The translations under genes and the position numbers were made by a program. 64,000 nt of DNA from positions 10,383,969-10,447,968 of the forward strand of contig CM055106.1 of the NCBI GenBank assembly GCA_029204225.1, written 5' to 3'. Shown piece after piece: positions 20,970-31,396 of this stretch. The notes under the pieces are model-generated. The model was not told where the DNA came from. It did no database searches and worked only from the letters and a program-made list of their open reading frames with translations. This DNA is from Diphasiastrum complanatum. Lineage: Eukaryota; Streptophyta; Lycopodiopsida; Lycopodiales; Lycopodiaceae. Numbering within the stretch: position 1 is the first letter of the stretch; each line of letters starts with the position of its first letter.

Positions 20970-21831
20970 TGATAAATTTTACAGTTTTTAGGACAATAAT
21001 GATTGTACTTTACAATCATAGAGAGTTATTGGTTGCTTAATCAATGAATCTATCAAGTTCTACACATTAGATCTTGATCTAGATTCACTACACTTGGATT
21101 TAAGCAAGAGCAATGGATCAACACATCATTTTTTAGTGAGAGCGGCTTCACATGTGTGGAGTACTGTCCACTGTACGGACTGCACCTGAAACAACAAGTA
21201 CAATGATACTAGATAGCAATCATGCATAAAAATCACAAGACAAATGACTAGAAATCTCACAAAAGTGTAGAGTGCAAAAGTCTCATCAATTTTCTTAGCA
21301 AAATGATGATCCTTTTATGGATCAAGTACATCCATGAGTCTGGTACAGTCCAGCAGGCCTTCACACGTGTGAAGAGTGCCACATCACTCATATCTATCCA
21401 TTTGATCCATCCTTGATCCTTATCCAATAGTTGACCTTCTAGAATATGACTAAAATCCAAAAAGCTAGTCTCCTAGAATATAGGAATATTCCCTACAAAA
21501 TAGGATCTAAGGAAAATGGTCAACTCTTATCTTCTAGTACTCTATACACACATGTGAACATCCACTTGCCATGTGGGAGCATTTACTCATGCACATGCAA
21601 GGAAAAGCTAATTTGTAGGTGACTAGTCAACTTGACTAAAAACTAGTCATTTCATGTTCACACTAACTAGAATGATACAAAATCAATTTGGATATATACA
21701 AACATGAAAAGTACATCCTTTCACACATGGGAACATGCTCCACACGTGTGAAATCATATCATCAACATATTCTAATGTTTGATCAATATTTACATGAACC
21801 AATGTCAAGTGAGAAGTGACAATTTTCAACA
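20970..21831 (-). repeat. 5' LTR of element C
   Basis: Matches 15519-16380 except that the first palindrome reads CACATGTGTG near 21149, a C-to-T change at its CpG. Palindromes at 21362 and 21741 are intact. A minus-strand ccataaaagg near 21310-21320 is a TATA candidate. Confidence 0.97.
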
Positions 21832-21836
21832 AAATA

Positions 21837-21978
21837 TGCTTTTGATCCACAAGTTCAACTCACAAAACAAAGGTTAGTAAGATTTGATCAACAAAGCAAT
21901 GCAAAATCATGCTAGAACTTGATCAAACATCCAAATATCACCAAAAATGGAATACTTACTGTAAATAGAAGCCAACCA
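21837..21978 (-). other. 5' leader of element A, distal part
   Basis: The 142 bp between the C insertion and the A primer binding site; non-coding. It continues the leader described at 14501-15518. Confidence 0.8.
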
Positions 21979-21990
21979 GCTCTGATACCA
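21979..21990 (-). other. primer binding site of element A
   Basis: Plus-strand gctctgatacca adjoining the 5' LTR; initiator Met tRNA type. Confidence 0.95.
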
Positions 21991-22645
21991 TGTGAAAAAT
22001 ACAGATCCTAAGTGGATCTAAACTCCAAGATCATTGGCTTGAATGCTTGCACTCCAAACTACATAAGCTAGGAATTGGCAACACATTCTATGCTACCTAG
22101 AATGCAAAGAACTTGATCAAAAAGCATTTATCACAAATGGAAACTTCCATAAACATCAAGTGCGGCCCAAAATAGCATTATACAGTCCATAATACATCAG
22201 CCTATCACTTTTGGAAAGCACCTAAGATCATACACAATAGCTTGAAGACAATACACACAACAATGCTCTCAATGGAGGAAGAAACAATGACAATGATCTA
22301 TTGATCTCAATGAAGCATACAAAAGGTTTCTCCAACCTGTTCTCCACGACTTCCCTACTATTTATGGATGAGGAAGATGACTCTCTCTCCTCTCTCTAGA
22401 AGGTACTTGACCCTAGATATTCCCTATATAGGAAAAATAGCTAAAAATGGCTTATATGACCAAAATACATCAAAATGGTCTCATTTTGAAGGGTATGAAG
22501 TTTGACACTTCATCATACTGAAAAAATACAGTAAATAAAAACATTGTGGCCTGGTTCACACGTGTGAAACTCCAGAACCAAAACTATTTACAATTTTAGC
22601 CAATTTAGGCCTCTAACTAGCTAGGAAATGTTGACAATTTTCACA
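21991..22645 (-). repeat. 5' LTR of element A
   Basis: Pairs with 4031-4685 (4 differences in 655 bp). Palindrome CACACGTGTG at 22557-22566. Right target duplication gaaac follows at 22646-22650. Confidence 0.96.
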
Positions 22646-23645
22646 GAAACTACAACAAAGAGACTTCTACCTGCAATCATTGTCACAAGTCGGGACACAC
22701 AACAGACAGTCAATCCAACAATACCTTGAACACACTACAAGAAGAAGGGGCATTTGGCATATGAATGCTGGCACAATCCAAAAGGAAAGCACAAAGGAGA
22801 GAAATCCAATGTTGCAGAATCACCGAAGGATGTTGAGAAGAATGACAATGCCTTCACAGCTATCAATGAAGAGTCAATGATCTATACGCAGCACGACTAC
22901 AACATAGTGATTGACTCAGGAGCTACATCGCACATAACTTGCAACAAGAACGTCTTGATCAACTACAGAACACCTGATAATACAAGAATGATGATACTGG
23001 GTGATGGGAGCAGACACGATGTCGAAGGCATCGGAACTCTAAAGCTCCGTACATTGTCGGGACATGTAGAGCTTTTAGGAACACTCTATGAGCCTACACT
23101 GAGAAGAGACATGCTCTCTGTATCCACGATAGCAGATCTCGGAATACAAGTCCTATTCGATGGGAACGTATGCCGAATGGTCAATTCAACAAGTTGTTGA
23201 CTGTCGGATCAAGACATGGTAATCTCGACCAAGCAAAAATCATTAGTAGCTATGATAGCATACTGAATGCATCTGAAAATGAAAATTATCTCTAGCATAG
23301 AAGAATGTATCATCTAAATGTGAGGAGTCTCTATGACATGAGCAGAAAGGAGCTAGTGAGCGGTATGAGAATTACGAGTGCAGACTCCAACTTCTGTGAA
23401 GTCTGTCAGAAGGGCAAGCAGCATCGAAGTCCGTTTTCACATGAAGGAAGAAGAGCCAAGGACATCCTTGAGCTAGTTCACTCAGATGTCTACGGACCGA
23501 TGAAAGTCAACTCCCTCTCTAGATTGCAATGTTTTTTCACATTTATTGATGATTACAGCAAGACAACAACAATATATTACTTGAAGAAGAAGTCTAAAGT
23601 CTTTGAAGCATTCAAAAAGTTTGTGGCATTTAAAAAGTGTTAGGG
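22646..23645 (+). pseudogene. Copia remnant L: gag zinc knuckle, protease and integrase N-terminal part
   Basis: Resumes after the A insertion. The first frame gives CNHCHKSGH. After a shift a second knuckle half, KKKGHLAYECWHNPKGK, leads into the frame at 22754-23200, which holds the protease motif VIDSGATSHITC and the conserved protease tail (GIGTLKLR, LSVSTIADLG). A stop at 23200 and a shift precede the frame 23305-23643 with YHLNVRSLYDMS (the expected HxxxxH is damaged), CEVCQKGKQHRSPF and the integrase start ELVHSDVYGPM, FFTFIDDYSKTTTIYYLK. It ends inside the integrase core before the second catalytic Asp. The family is more like Tnt1-type Copia than A, B and C. Dead relic, the host of the A insertion. 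Confidence 0.85.
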
Positions 23646-24907
23646 GAAAAAAAATTCTTCACAGGGGATTGGTCCAGCCAGAAAGCCCTATAGGAAAAGG
23701 ACCAACACTATCCTTATGTGAGTAATTAGGTCTGGCCACTTCCAATCTTGAGGGTCCCACTGATTACCCCGTACTCACGGATCAATGAAAGTTTTCCAGG
23801 CTCTCAGAGATATGACCAATGAGAGAGTATGCTTATACAAATCCAAGAATTACTAGTGCATTTCGGATACGTAGTATATAGGCGGTCTGTGCTACCCAAC
23901 GATGATGATCACGGAAGTATACAATGGCTAGAATTAGAAAACTAATTATGTTTACTTCTAAGGCGATGTCTCGAAGACGAACTTCTTGAAAAATGGTGTC
24001 AAATGCTATTATCTCTCTGTTGACCTGCCCTTATGTAATTGCACTCCCATAATTCTTACTAGCTAGACCCTCGGCTAAGTATAGTTGGTAAGAATGTTGA
24101 CGAATGTCGTAGGAGCATTCATGGGGTACTTGATCAATAAACATATCAAGAAAAACCAACAAGCATGAAATGGCAATACGGTATCATTTCTAAGTCATTG
24201 TTGTGCAGCGTAGGGTGCCAGTTATACACGCCGTCTGGTTTGAGGGGCGTGGTATTTTGCCAACCATTAGGCCTAGATATTTCGCTAAGCAGTTCCAATG
24301 GCGGAGGTGACTAGATTGACTCTTAACCAAGGTGATGTGTTTCAACCATAGATGGTGGACAACCCGCTCTTCTATTTCAAAGAGGTCGGGTTATGAAAAT
24401 CGTCATGATCAAGAGACAGATTAAGAAACCGATAGTAAAAACCATGTCACCTAATCATACTACAAGGTTTATATTGATTGAGGCGCACACACATGATGTT
24501 ATCTCAAAACACGTATACACAAGACCATTGTGAGTTACTTTAAGGCAGTTGCCTAACAATTTATGCTAAGCATCGAAAAACATGATACGTGTATTTTCTT
24601 AAGCGCCCTTATAGCCCACCCACATTGTCAACCTCATACCGGTACTTATAAAAAGATATTCTCCTAAGCTCACAACGTAAGTTGCTATAACATATGTTTA
24701 AAATAAAAATTGAACTCCATAGTCATTTCACAGTGTTAGTCCAAATGAAAAGCTGATTAGGCTTAGTAGTAAATTGGATTGAAAAACCCAAAGCCTATGT
24801 ATGTAACTTCTGCTATCATCATTAGTTATCCCAAAAGAACACATCACATGCCTCTAACAAACCGGAAAAATTAGATACACAGTAACTATTTCCTTTATGA
24901 CTTCAGT
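23646..24907. other. unrecognised intergenic sequence
   Basis: No long frame, no LTR boundary and no repeat seen. Base composition is less AT-rich than the flanking retroelements. The left edge, right after the truncated integrase of L, is an abrupt change of sequence. Confidence 0.5.
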
Positions 24908-25022
24908 CATTCCACATTTAGACCCAACGGGGTTGGCTCAACTGGTTAGCTTGGCATCCAAAGTTTCTTTGGTCCCAGGTTCGAGCCTCCCCTTGGAAAC
25001 CAAGAAGCATTCCACATTTAGA
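24908..25022 (+). mobile_element. ultra-short tRNA-derived SINE-like element with 15-bp target duplication
   Basis: Body 24923-25007 (85 bp) flanked by cattccacatttaga at 24908-24922 and 25008-25022. It contains a perfect Pol III A box TGGCTCAACTGG (24934-24945, consensus TRGCNNARYNGG) and B box GGTTCGAGCC starting at 24978. Between them ccaaag-ttt-ctttgg can form a hairpin, and after the B box cttgg-aaa-ccaag forms another close to the 3' end. There is no poly(A) or poly(T) tail and no body unrelated to tRNA. It is too divergent between the boxes to be a functional tRNA gene: no CCA-ready acceptor stem can be paired. The flanking duplication shows that it was inserted. Confidence 0.8.
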
Positions 25023-26335
25023 AGATGTACATTCTCTCTAAAAGAAGTTTACCTCAATACTGCCCCAAAGTTGCGCTCAATAGGAAAGGGGAGGGCTCAA
25101 TCACTTCTTGACAGGCGTCTTGTTGATTCTTCAAGTAAGTGTGGGGTCCACAGGCCCAAGGTCCCTTAGTCTCCTTATATCAAAAGTTTGGCAAAAAAAA
25201 AGAAGCAACCCCCTTCCCTATTTATTTACCCCTGGCTCGCTGGTGGTCGCGCCCTACTTCCTTTGCTGCTGCTCGCTGATCGAACTCCTACCTCACGCAT
25301 TTCTGGCCATATTCCTCATTCCCTGCTGGTTCTCTTTCCTTCTTCATGGCTGTTCGGCCTACAAATCACGCTTTGGCTCAGATCTAACTTGTCAAGGGTT
25401 GAGTTTGGAGTGCTCTTACAAAGGTATTGCTTGAGAACTGATTGCGCTCGTCTGTCTGAAATGGATCATCAGCACTCAGTGTAGGTGTTGGATGGGCGCG
25501 AATGGAGCCACTTTGCAATCTGCATTACTACTTCTTGCCACCCTGGGGTGTCCACTCAGTCATAAATGGAGGGTTATCTATTTGCTGGTCGCGATGGACA
25601 AATGTTAGACTCAGGCTGGCTGCTTGCTGATCAGACTCCTTCACAGAATCAGGCCCTCACAAGCTGTTACATTATCCTTCAAAAGGACATTTATTTATTT
25701 TTTTTTTTTTTTTGGCTCTTTTAGAACATAACATCCACACAACAATGGCTTTCATAATGTGTTGATCTCTGCACACATGAATACTGCTTCTCACAAACTC
25801 ACAGTAACAATGGCCTCAACAGAATGGCTTTTCACTATATCAGTTGTACCTCACAAACTAACTTCAACAATGTGGAATGGGATAAGATATGGATACTCGA
25901 TTGAAGCTTGGAACACTAAGAAGTCTCCCTCATAGAAATTGCAGCATTATCCGCATACAGACCTTTGAAACAAAACTCTTCATACTGAAAGCTCCTCACA
26001 AGACTTAAAGACATGGATTTCACAAGTAGGAAAAACTCCTGAATTTCTTAACACACAATTGAAATACTCAAAGAGACACTTAGAATCAACACCAACGGAG
26101 TTGCTTGCATTCATGATGTTACCAAGACATACTGACTCAATGAAGATACCTCACCAAATTGCTCTGATTCAATGCAAAGGTCTCCCTACCCAAAACCTCC
26201 CATTCACAAAACAGGTTCCATAACACACTGCTAGTGACAAAAGTAAATCCCATTCTTTCTACACCTGTCTAACCGCCAGATCATGCATAGCTAACTCTTT
26301 GAATGGCAGCATACCTATTATTAACAAACTCACTC
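25023..26335. other. unrecognised sequence with a GC-richer block and a poly(T) run
   Basis: 25190-25640 is GC-richer than its surroundings and contains an open frame (25188-25484) with no recognisable motif, which I do not call a gene. A T-run lies at about 25690-25713. Beyond it the sequence is ordinary AT-rich DNA with no frame. Confidence 0.4.
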
Positions 26336-26749
26336 CATTTCCTATCTCAAGTCAAGGGCGTTGGCTCAATTGGTTATTTTGACATCCAAAGTTTCTTTGG
26401 TCTCAAGTTCGAGTCTCTCCTTGGAAACCAAGAGGCATTTCCTATCTCAAAAACCAACGGGGTTGGCTTAGTTGGTAAACTTGACATCCAAAGTTTCTTT
26501 GGTCTTAGGTTCGAGCCTCCCTTGGAAACCAAGAGGCATTTCCTATCTCAACCAACCGGGTTGGCTTAGTTGGTTAGCTTGACATCCAAAGTTTCTTTGG
26601 TCTTAGGTTCGAGCCTCCCCTTGGAAACCAAGAAGCATTTCCTATCTCAGTCCAACGGGGTTGGCTCAGTTGGTTAGCTTGACATCCAAAGTTTCTTTGG
26701 TCTCAGGTTCGAGCCTCCCCTTGGAAACCAAGAAGCATTTCCTATCTCA
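26336..26749 (+). repeat. tandem array of four SINE-like units at a single target site
   Basis: Four 85-87 bp bodies (26350-26435, 26450-26536, 26551-26635, 26650-26735) of the element seen at 24923 alternate with five copies of catttcctatctca (starts 26336, 26436, 26537, 26636, 26736), so the period is 99-101 bp. Units 2 and 3 share gtcttaggttcg and unit 4 reads gtctcaggttcg; unit 1 is the most diverged (ggcgttgg, agttcgagtctctc). The A and B boxes are recognisable in every unit. The target word separates every unit, so either repeated insertion used the same site or one insertion with its duplication was amplified by unequal exchange. Confidence 0.85.
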
Positions 26750-27884
26750 AAAAGATTTTTTTTCTCAGTAGCATAACAAGACAAATGAGAAGTGATGAGA
26801 GTGTGAGGAATCATTGCTCAGCTTGGGAAAACACAACATACAGAAAGAAAAGCTCATTAAAAATAACTGACATGTCATAGCTCAGCCTGAGAACACAGTT
26901 TTCTAGCAGCAACCTAGTACAAGAGCTTGCAGGATGAAGTCTCAATCTCTCCGAAAAAAAACTCTTTCCATGCAGGCACGTCCAGTCTCTTTTATGGGGT
27001 GAGGCCCACCTCCCTTTCCTTCACATTGCCATTGTGCCATTTTTCTTACCCTTCTTTGCCTTGCACACTTAATTTCAGGCATTAAATGTTGATTGGCCGT
27101 CTTTTCCCATTTGGCAAAAAAAACCCTCATGCTTAATTGTATTTGGGCTTTTGGGATCTTTGTTTTTTACATCCCCCAACATAAATGCTCCTCTTCTTCC
27201 TTTTGTATTGATTGTTTGGCTCCTTTTGCACAAGAGTTAGCCTCTTAAATGGTGCTAGTTGTTTCTCAACCCTTTTTTCCTCTTGATTGTTGCTCAACTT
27301 ATGGAGTTAGGCCCCCTTTGAATTGTTGATTTGGCCTTTTTCCCCATGTGGCTATTAGAATGCCTCATGGCTATTTTCCTTAGCCCTTAGCCACTTGATC
27401 ATGTGGTCTAAAGCCATCTTTCCTTTTTCTTGATATTGGCCCTTGTTTGTTGTCACACTTTGTGGACCCTTTTTGCTTGCTTTTGGATTTTTTGTCTCGC
27501 TATTCCACAATTGTGGTGACTGAGCCCCCTCTTCCTACTGAATAGCAACTTGAAATACAATACTTCAGTTTTATATTAGTAGAAAGTCACAATACATTTG
27601 AAAATTTGCATGGCGTCGCCGGCTATTACAATTTGCATAAGCGGGCCAATTCTAAGGTCGTAAAATATTTTATGGGCCAATTCTAAGGCCTCAAAATTCT
27701 ATCTAGCCACTTTTTGGGCTGCACCATACAATGAGAGAAAACTCGAGTTTCTCCTTGAGGCTCCAAAAAGTTTCTATCTCCTCACTATGGAGAATGAGAA
27801 TACATAGTAAAAGACACTTCCTTTGCTAAGTTAGGTGAAAATCCAGCATGTAATAAGGAAGTAGACTCCACTTTATTGCCCTAA
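26750..27884. other. unrecognised AT-rich sequence
   Basis: No gene or LTR boundary found. A T-run (about 26755-26764) directly follows the SINE array. The words gggccaattctaagg at about 27644 and 27675 are a short direct repeat. The stretch up to 27884 may be older LTR or leader sequence but I cannot show it. Confidence 0.4.
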
Positions 27885-28123
27885 TGTGAAAACCCTAGCC
27901 TAGATCCAAGAGTCATGCTTGGTAGGTGCATGGTAGGTACAAATCTCATCATAAATCATGGTCTAGATCCTACAAAGTAGGAATCACTACCAAATGGACA
28001 CAACCACTCCTCTTGACTCATGGTAACCTACTTTAGGTGTGAATGTACAAGTGGCACTTTGGCCATTCATGTAACCAACAAAGAATACATGGCTAGATTT
28101 GCCAATGTAGGCAATTTTTCACA
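27885..28123 (-). repeat. probable 3' LTR of Copia fragment D
   Basis: Left end tgtgaaaaccctag and right end caatttttcaca give TG...CA termini with an inverted TGTGAAAA like the LTRs of A and B. A polypurine tract abuts the right end (28124-28135, plus strand ctcctcctcaaa). At 239 bp it is far shorter than the LTRs of A, B, C and E, so the left boundary may be wrong or the LTR internally deleted. No partner LTR exists in the window. Confidence 0.5.
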
Positions 28124-28890
28124 CTCCTCCTCAAATCTAGCCTTGGAGATCACAATGCTTTTATCAATCAGTCCAATTGAAGATCTAAGCTTGAAAAATG
28201 AATCTTTAGGTGAAGATTTAGTAAACAAATCAGCCAAGCAACTTGATGATGGCACATGTTGGAGCTTGTTCTCTTTGGCTTGCACTTTCTCCCTCACGAA
28301 ATGATGAGCAATCTCGATGTGTTTGCTCCTTGTATGGAATGTAGGATTAGTTGCAAGTGATTGGGCTGATTGGTGGTCACAATAGATGATAGGAATCTTC
28401 TCCTCCATGACATGAAACTCTACCAATAGCCCTTTGAGCCACAAGACCGCCTTGCATGTTGATGTCAAGGTCTTGTATTCGGATTCTGTGGAAGATAGAA
28501 AAATGGTATCTTGCTTTTTGGAAAGCCATGATACTACTTCATCACATAGAAAGGTGGCAAAAGCACTTGTTGATCTTCTATCCACTTTGTCATCTGCAAA
28601 ATCTGAGTCACTATAGGCTCTTAAGCCAAGATTAGTCCCTCTATACAAAATGCCAAAATTCTTAGTAGATGAAATGTATCTAAGAACTCTTTTGGCCATC
28701 TTCCAATGTGAAACTAGAGGACTTTGCATGAATTGGCTTAACTTTCCAACACTATTACTAAGATAAGGTCTAGTTATAGTTAAATAGATCAAGGAGCCAA
28801 TAAGCCTTCTATATAATGTGATGTCCTCAAAGGATGCTTCATCACAACCAATAGATGCTTTGACATGTTGCTCCATTGGTGTGCCATCTA
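28067..28890 (-). pseudogene. Copia Pol C-terminal fragment D (end of RT and RNase H)
   Basis: Open on the minus strand from about codon TPMEQHVKA onward: RT tail (SFEDITLYRRLIGSLIYLTITRP, LSQFMQSP, RVLRYISSTKNFGILY), then RNase H (AYSDSDFADD, RRSTSAFATFL, SWLSKKQDTIFLSSTESEYK, CDHQSAQSLATN, TRSKHIEIAHHFVREK). It is closest to element C. The frame runs through the polypurine tract (FEEE) and 57 bases into the LTR before stopping. Everything upstream of the RT tail is missing: at about 28890 the frame joins an unrelated segment. It is a 5'-truncated copy with no RT catalytic box. Confidence 0.88.
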
Positions 28891-28989
28891 AAGGTATATT
28901 CTCATAAAATTTTGAAATATCTGCAACCCATATACCGGTAATTAAAGGTGATAAATTAAGATAGAAATCCATGGATGAAACATTGCTAG
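28891..28989 (-). other. unidentified open segment fused to fragment D, resembling an RT motif A
   Basis: The minus-strand frame of D continues upstream as MDFYLNLSPLITGIWV then ADISKFYENIPLDG. This does not belong to Copia Pol. The pattern D-I-x-x-x-Y-x-x-I-P is like motif A of non-LTR, Penelope-like and other reverse transcriptases, whose first Asp is catalytic. Only about 35 codons remain, so the identity is a guess. Confidence 0.25.
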
Positions 28990-29566
28990 TGTAAGATTGT
29001 GTATGCTCTTAGGATACTCCTATATGTATTTGCCTTAAGGCATGCATGTTATATCCATGACCAGTACATAGGATATAGTATACTCCTAGTCTTGGATACA
29101 CGGTACTCCAGTGAAACAAGCTGTTAGTTATGCCACGTCATACTGGACGTGACCCGAAAGTAACTAATATCCTTGTGAGGCCCAAAACACACTAAATGGA
29201 GTTTAGACAAGGTATGAGACAGTGTATGCAAGTGGAGTTATCAATAGGAATTGTATGAATAGTTGGTCCATGCATAGGACTCTATTCCAGGTGAATCTAT
29301 GTATAGGAAACTTAGAGCTATGCATGGTTGAGTGCCCAGGATGCTTTTGACTCTATGTAATGGGTCCAAACTCGCCCTACTCCTCATCATGGTTCTTGAT
29401 TCATTGCCAGGTTCTCATTCTACATTCATGTTTCTTGTTTCTTGGCTTGGGGGTGAGGCTTCTAGAGATTGATTGGATGCTTCTACTTGGTTGGGTGGTT
29501 TTTGCATAGTGTGTTATCCTTTGTGTTTGGGATTTGTAAGCAAGATCTAAGGAGCTTCCCTTATAG
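28990..29566 (+). repeat. candidate 5' LTR of Gypsy element M
   Basis: Lies directly upstream of a plus-strand primer binding site, so the sequence ending near 29566 should be LTR U5. A TG at 28990 (tgtaagattgtgtatgc) is a possible start. No CA terminus is evident directly before the site (the bases are cccttatag), and no partner LTR exists in the window. Confidence 0.35.
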
Positions 29567-29578
29567 TGGTATCAGAGC
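29567..29578 (+). other. primer binding site of element M
   Basis: tggtatcagagc on the plus strand, complementary to initiator Met tRNA. The next recognisable coding segments downstream are Gypsy gag and pol. Confidence 0.8.
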
Positions 29579-31396
29579 AAGGCTTACAAGTTTGGAGAGG
29601 TGGTGCTTTTCATTGGAGCTTGGTGGTATTCAACTAGTATTCTTATCCAAGGAGAAGAGCAAGTTTGCAAGTTGGTGGATCTTCCCAATTTCAATTTGCA
29701 TGTTCCATATCTCTCTCAAATTCATTGTGGTTTGTGGAGAATTGTGCTAGGAAATCAATTTTGGTGTCTTTTTTGGAGTTTTAGCATGTGTAGCTCAAAA
29801 CTAGCTAAGGATCTAAAATTTCTGGCAAGTTAATGCACTTTGAAGTAGTTGAAATTCAGTTTGCATGTTGGATCTTCCCATGTATTTGGATTCTAGACTC
29901 TTTTGTGGCCAAATTTGGCTTGTTTTCCATGATTTTGGCACAAATTGGAGGGTAGAATTCAAAATCCAACAAGTTCAGATCAATTGGTTGATTATAACTC
30001 TTTATTTTGGATTGCATGTAAATTTGGAAAATGTTCTTGCCATTAAATTCCAATTGGGGCATGTGAAAAAAACTAGAAAAGGCTAAAATTCATGATTTTT
30101 GCTTGTTTTTTCATGAAATTGGATGGTAGGAGGTTGTTGAACATCAATTGAAGCTAGGAACAGATGAAAAATAGTGTTTTGAAGATGTCCTAGAAGATAG
30201 AGCCAAGAATTCTAGCAATTGGATTTGTAAGAAGTCAAAAATTGACCAATTTTGGTGAATTTTGGGGGATGGATTTCTCTAAATCCATAAGGGGATCATT
30301 TTGAATTTTTTCCAACATGATTTATATTCTTTTTTACCTTCCCATCAAGCTATCAGACCTATAAATTGATGGGTAGAGTCTTATGTTTCAATTCCATCAA
30401 GTTTGTAGCAATTTTGACTTCTAGAAATCAAGAATTCATGGTTCTCAGCCCATACTGCTTCATAGCATCTGTATGAAGGCTTCATGGAACACTTAGAGAC
30501 CATTAAGATTGTTTGGATCATCACATTTAGCCCTGGTTGAGTGTTTGCAAGTTTTTGAGATGATTGGCCTTGAAAAAGTGTGCCTTCCTCCAGGTTATTT
30601 GGCTGTTCTGAACTCACACGTGTGAATCCTAGGTGGAAAGCTGACATGGCAAGTCTCTTCTTCACTAGGTCTCCCTTTGTACTGAGCTTTACAGCACCCA
30701 ATTTGGTGTCCTATGGCCAAAGATATGATCATATGAAGTTTTGCAATTTTGTGAGCAAAATTGGTAGAATTTCAAATTGTTTTGATTGCATGCATGTCAA
30801 TTTCCTATTTTGAGGTATTGCGCTTGCATGGAATGTCATGCATGCATGTCAATTTCCTATTTTGAGGTACTGTGCTTGCATGGAATGTCTGCATGTGGGT
30901 TCTCTGAGTGATTCTGACATGCATGAGTAGTTTAGATCTATTTTGAGTGGTCATACGCATGTACTCTGACTGTTAGATACAAAACTAGATTTTATAGCTG
31001 ACAATTTTCGTAGAACTGGATTTTTACGTAAAATTCTGAATATGTAAAAAATCAGTTTAATGTCGCATGTCTTGCATGCTTGAGGGACATTAATAGAGTA
31101 AAATTAAGAATCGAACAGTGAATCGAATTTTCGATCTCGATTGCTTAATAACTGATAGTGATTTTTTTATGAATTTTGAAAAAACGTAAAATTTTAAAAA
31201 AATCAAATAAAAAAGTGCAAAAACTCAAAATTTTTAGTTTTTTTTTTCAGTTTCTTGTAATATCTATAAAATTGACTAAAAATACTGATTTGACCATGCT
31301 GGAGTCAATTTCAGTCAGTTTTTGGTCAACTGTACTTCACTATAAGTTAATCTAATATTAACTAAATTTAGTAATTTCCAAGATAGATATATCGAA
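29579..31396 (+). other. long leader of element M
   Basis: About 1.8 kb without a convincing frame, between the primer binding site and a gag ATG. It contains one CACACGTGTG palindrome (30615-30624) and a 52-bp tandem duplication at about 30788-30891. From about 31000 to 31380 it is strongly AT-rich. Confidence 0.5.
30788..30891 (+). repeat. two-copy 52-bp tandem duplication
   Basis: The unit beginning gcatgcatgtcaatttcc occurs at 30788 and 30840 and differs at two or three positions. Confidence 0.85.

Larger units (their letters stand above)
15519..21831 (-). mobile_element. complete Copia LTR retrotransposon C nested in the leader of A
   Basis: Two 862-bp LTRs (15519-16380, 20970-21831) with a single difference, duplication aaata at 15514-15518 and 21832-21836, primer binding site 20958-20969, polypurine tract, and an uninterrupted 1326-codon gag-pol. 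All catalytic motifs are intact, so this is the best candidate in the window for a currently autonomous element. Confidence 0.98.
4031..22645 (-). mobile_element. Copia LTR retrotransposon A, split by nested elements B and C
   Basis: The two 655-bp LTRs (4031-4685 and 21991-22645) differ at 4 positions, all in the last 150 bp as written here. They are flanked by a 5-bp duplication gaaac at 4026-4030 and 22646-22650. A primer binding site complementary to initiator Met tRNA abuts the right LTR and a polypurine tract abuts the left one, so transcription runs leftward. Removing B, C and their duplications leaves an element of about 6.4 kb: leader of about 1.16 kb and one gag-pol frame interrupted only by B. 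Both insertions are in the same orientation as A. Confidence 0.97.

Noticed and set aside
24923-25007. Functional tRNA gene
   Set aside because: The Pol III boxes are perfect, but the acceptor and anticodon stems cannot be formed, the unit is flanked by a 15-bp target duplication, and related units occur in tandem elsewhere. A SINE-like element fits better.
25188-25484. 98-codon frame in the GC-richer block
   Set aside because: No motif, no promoter or neighbours to support it, and overlapping frames on the same strand are equally open.
30381-30701. 106-codon minus-strand frame in the M leader
   Set aside because: No motif, and opposite to the direction of the element; probably chance.
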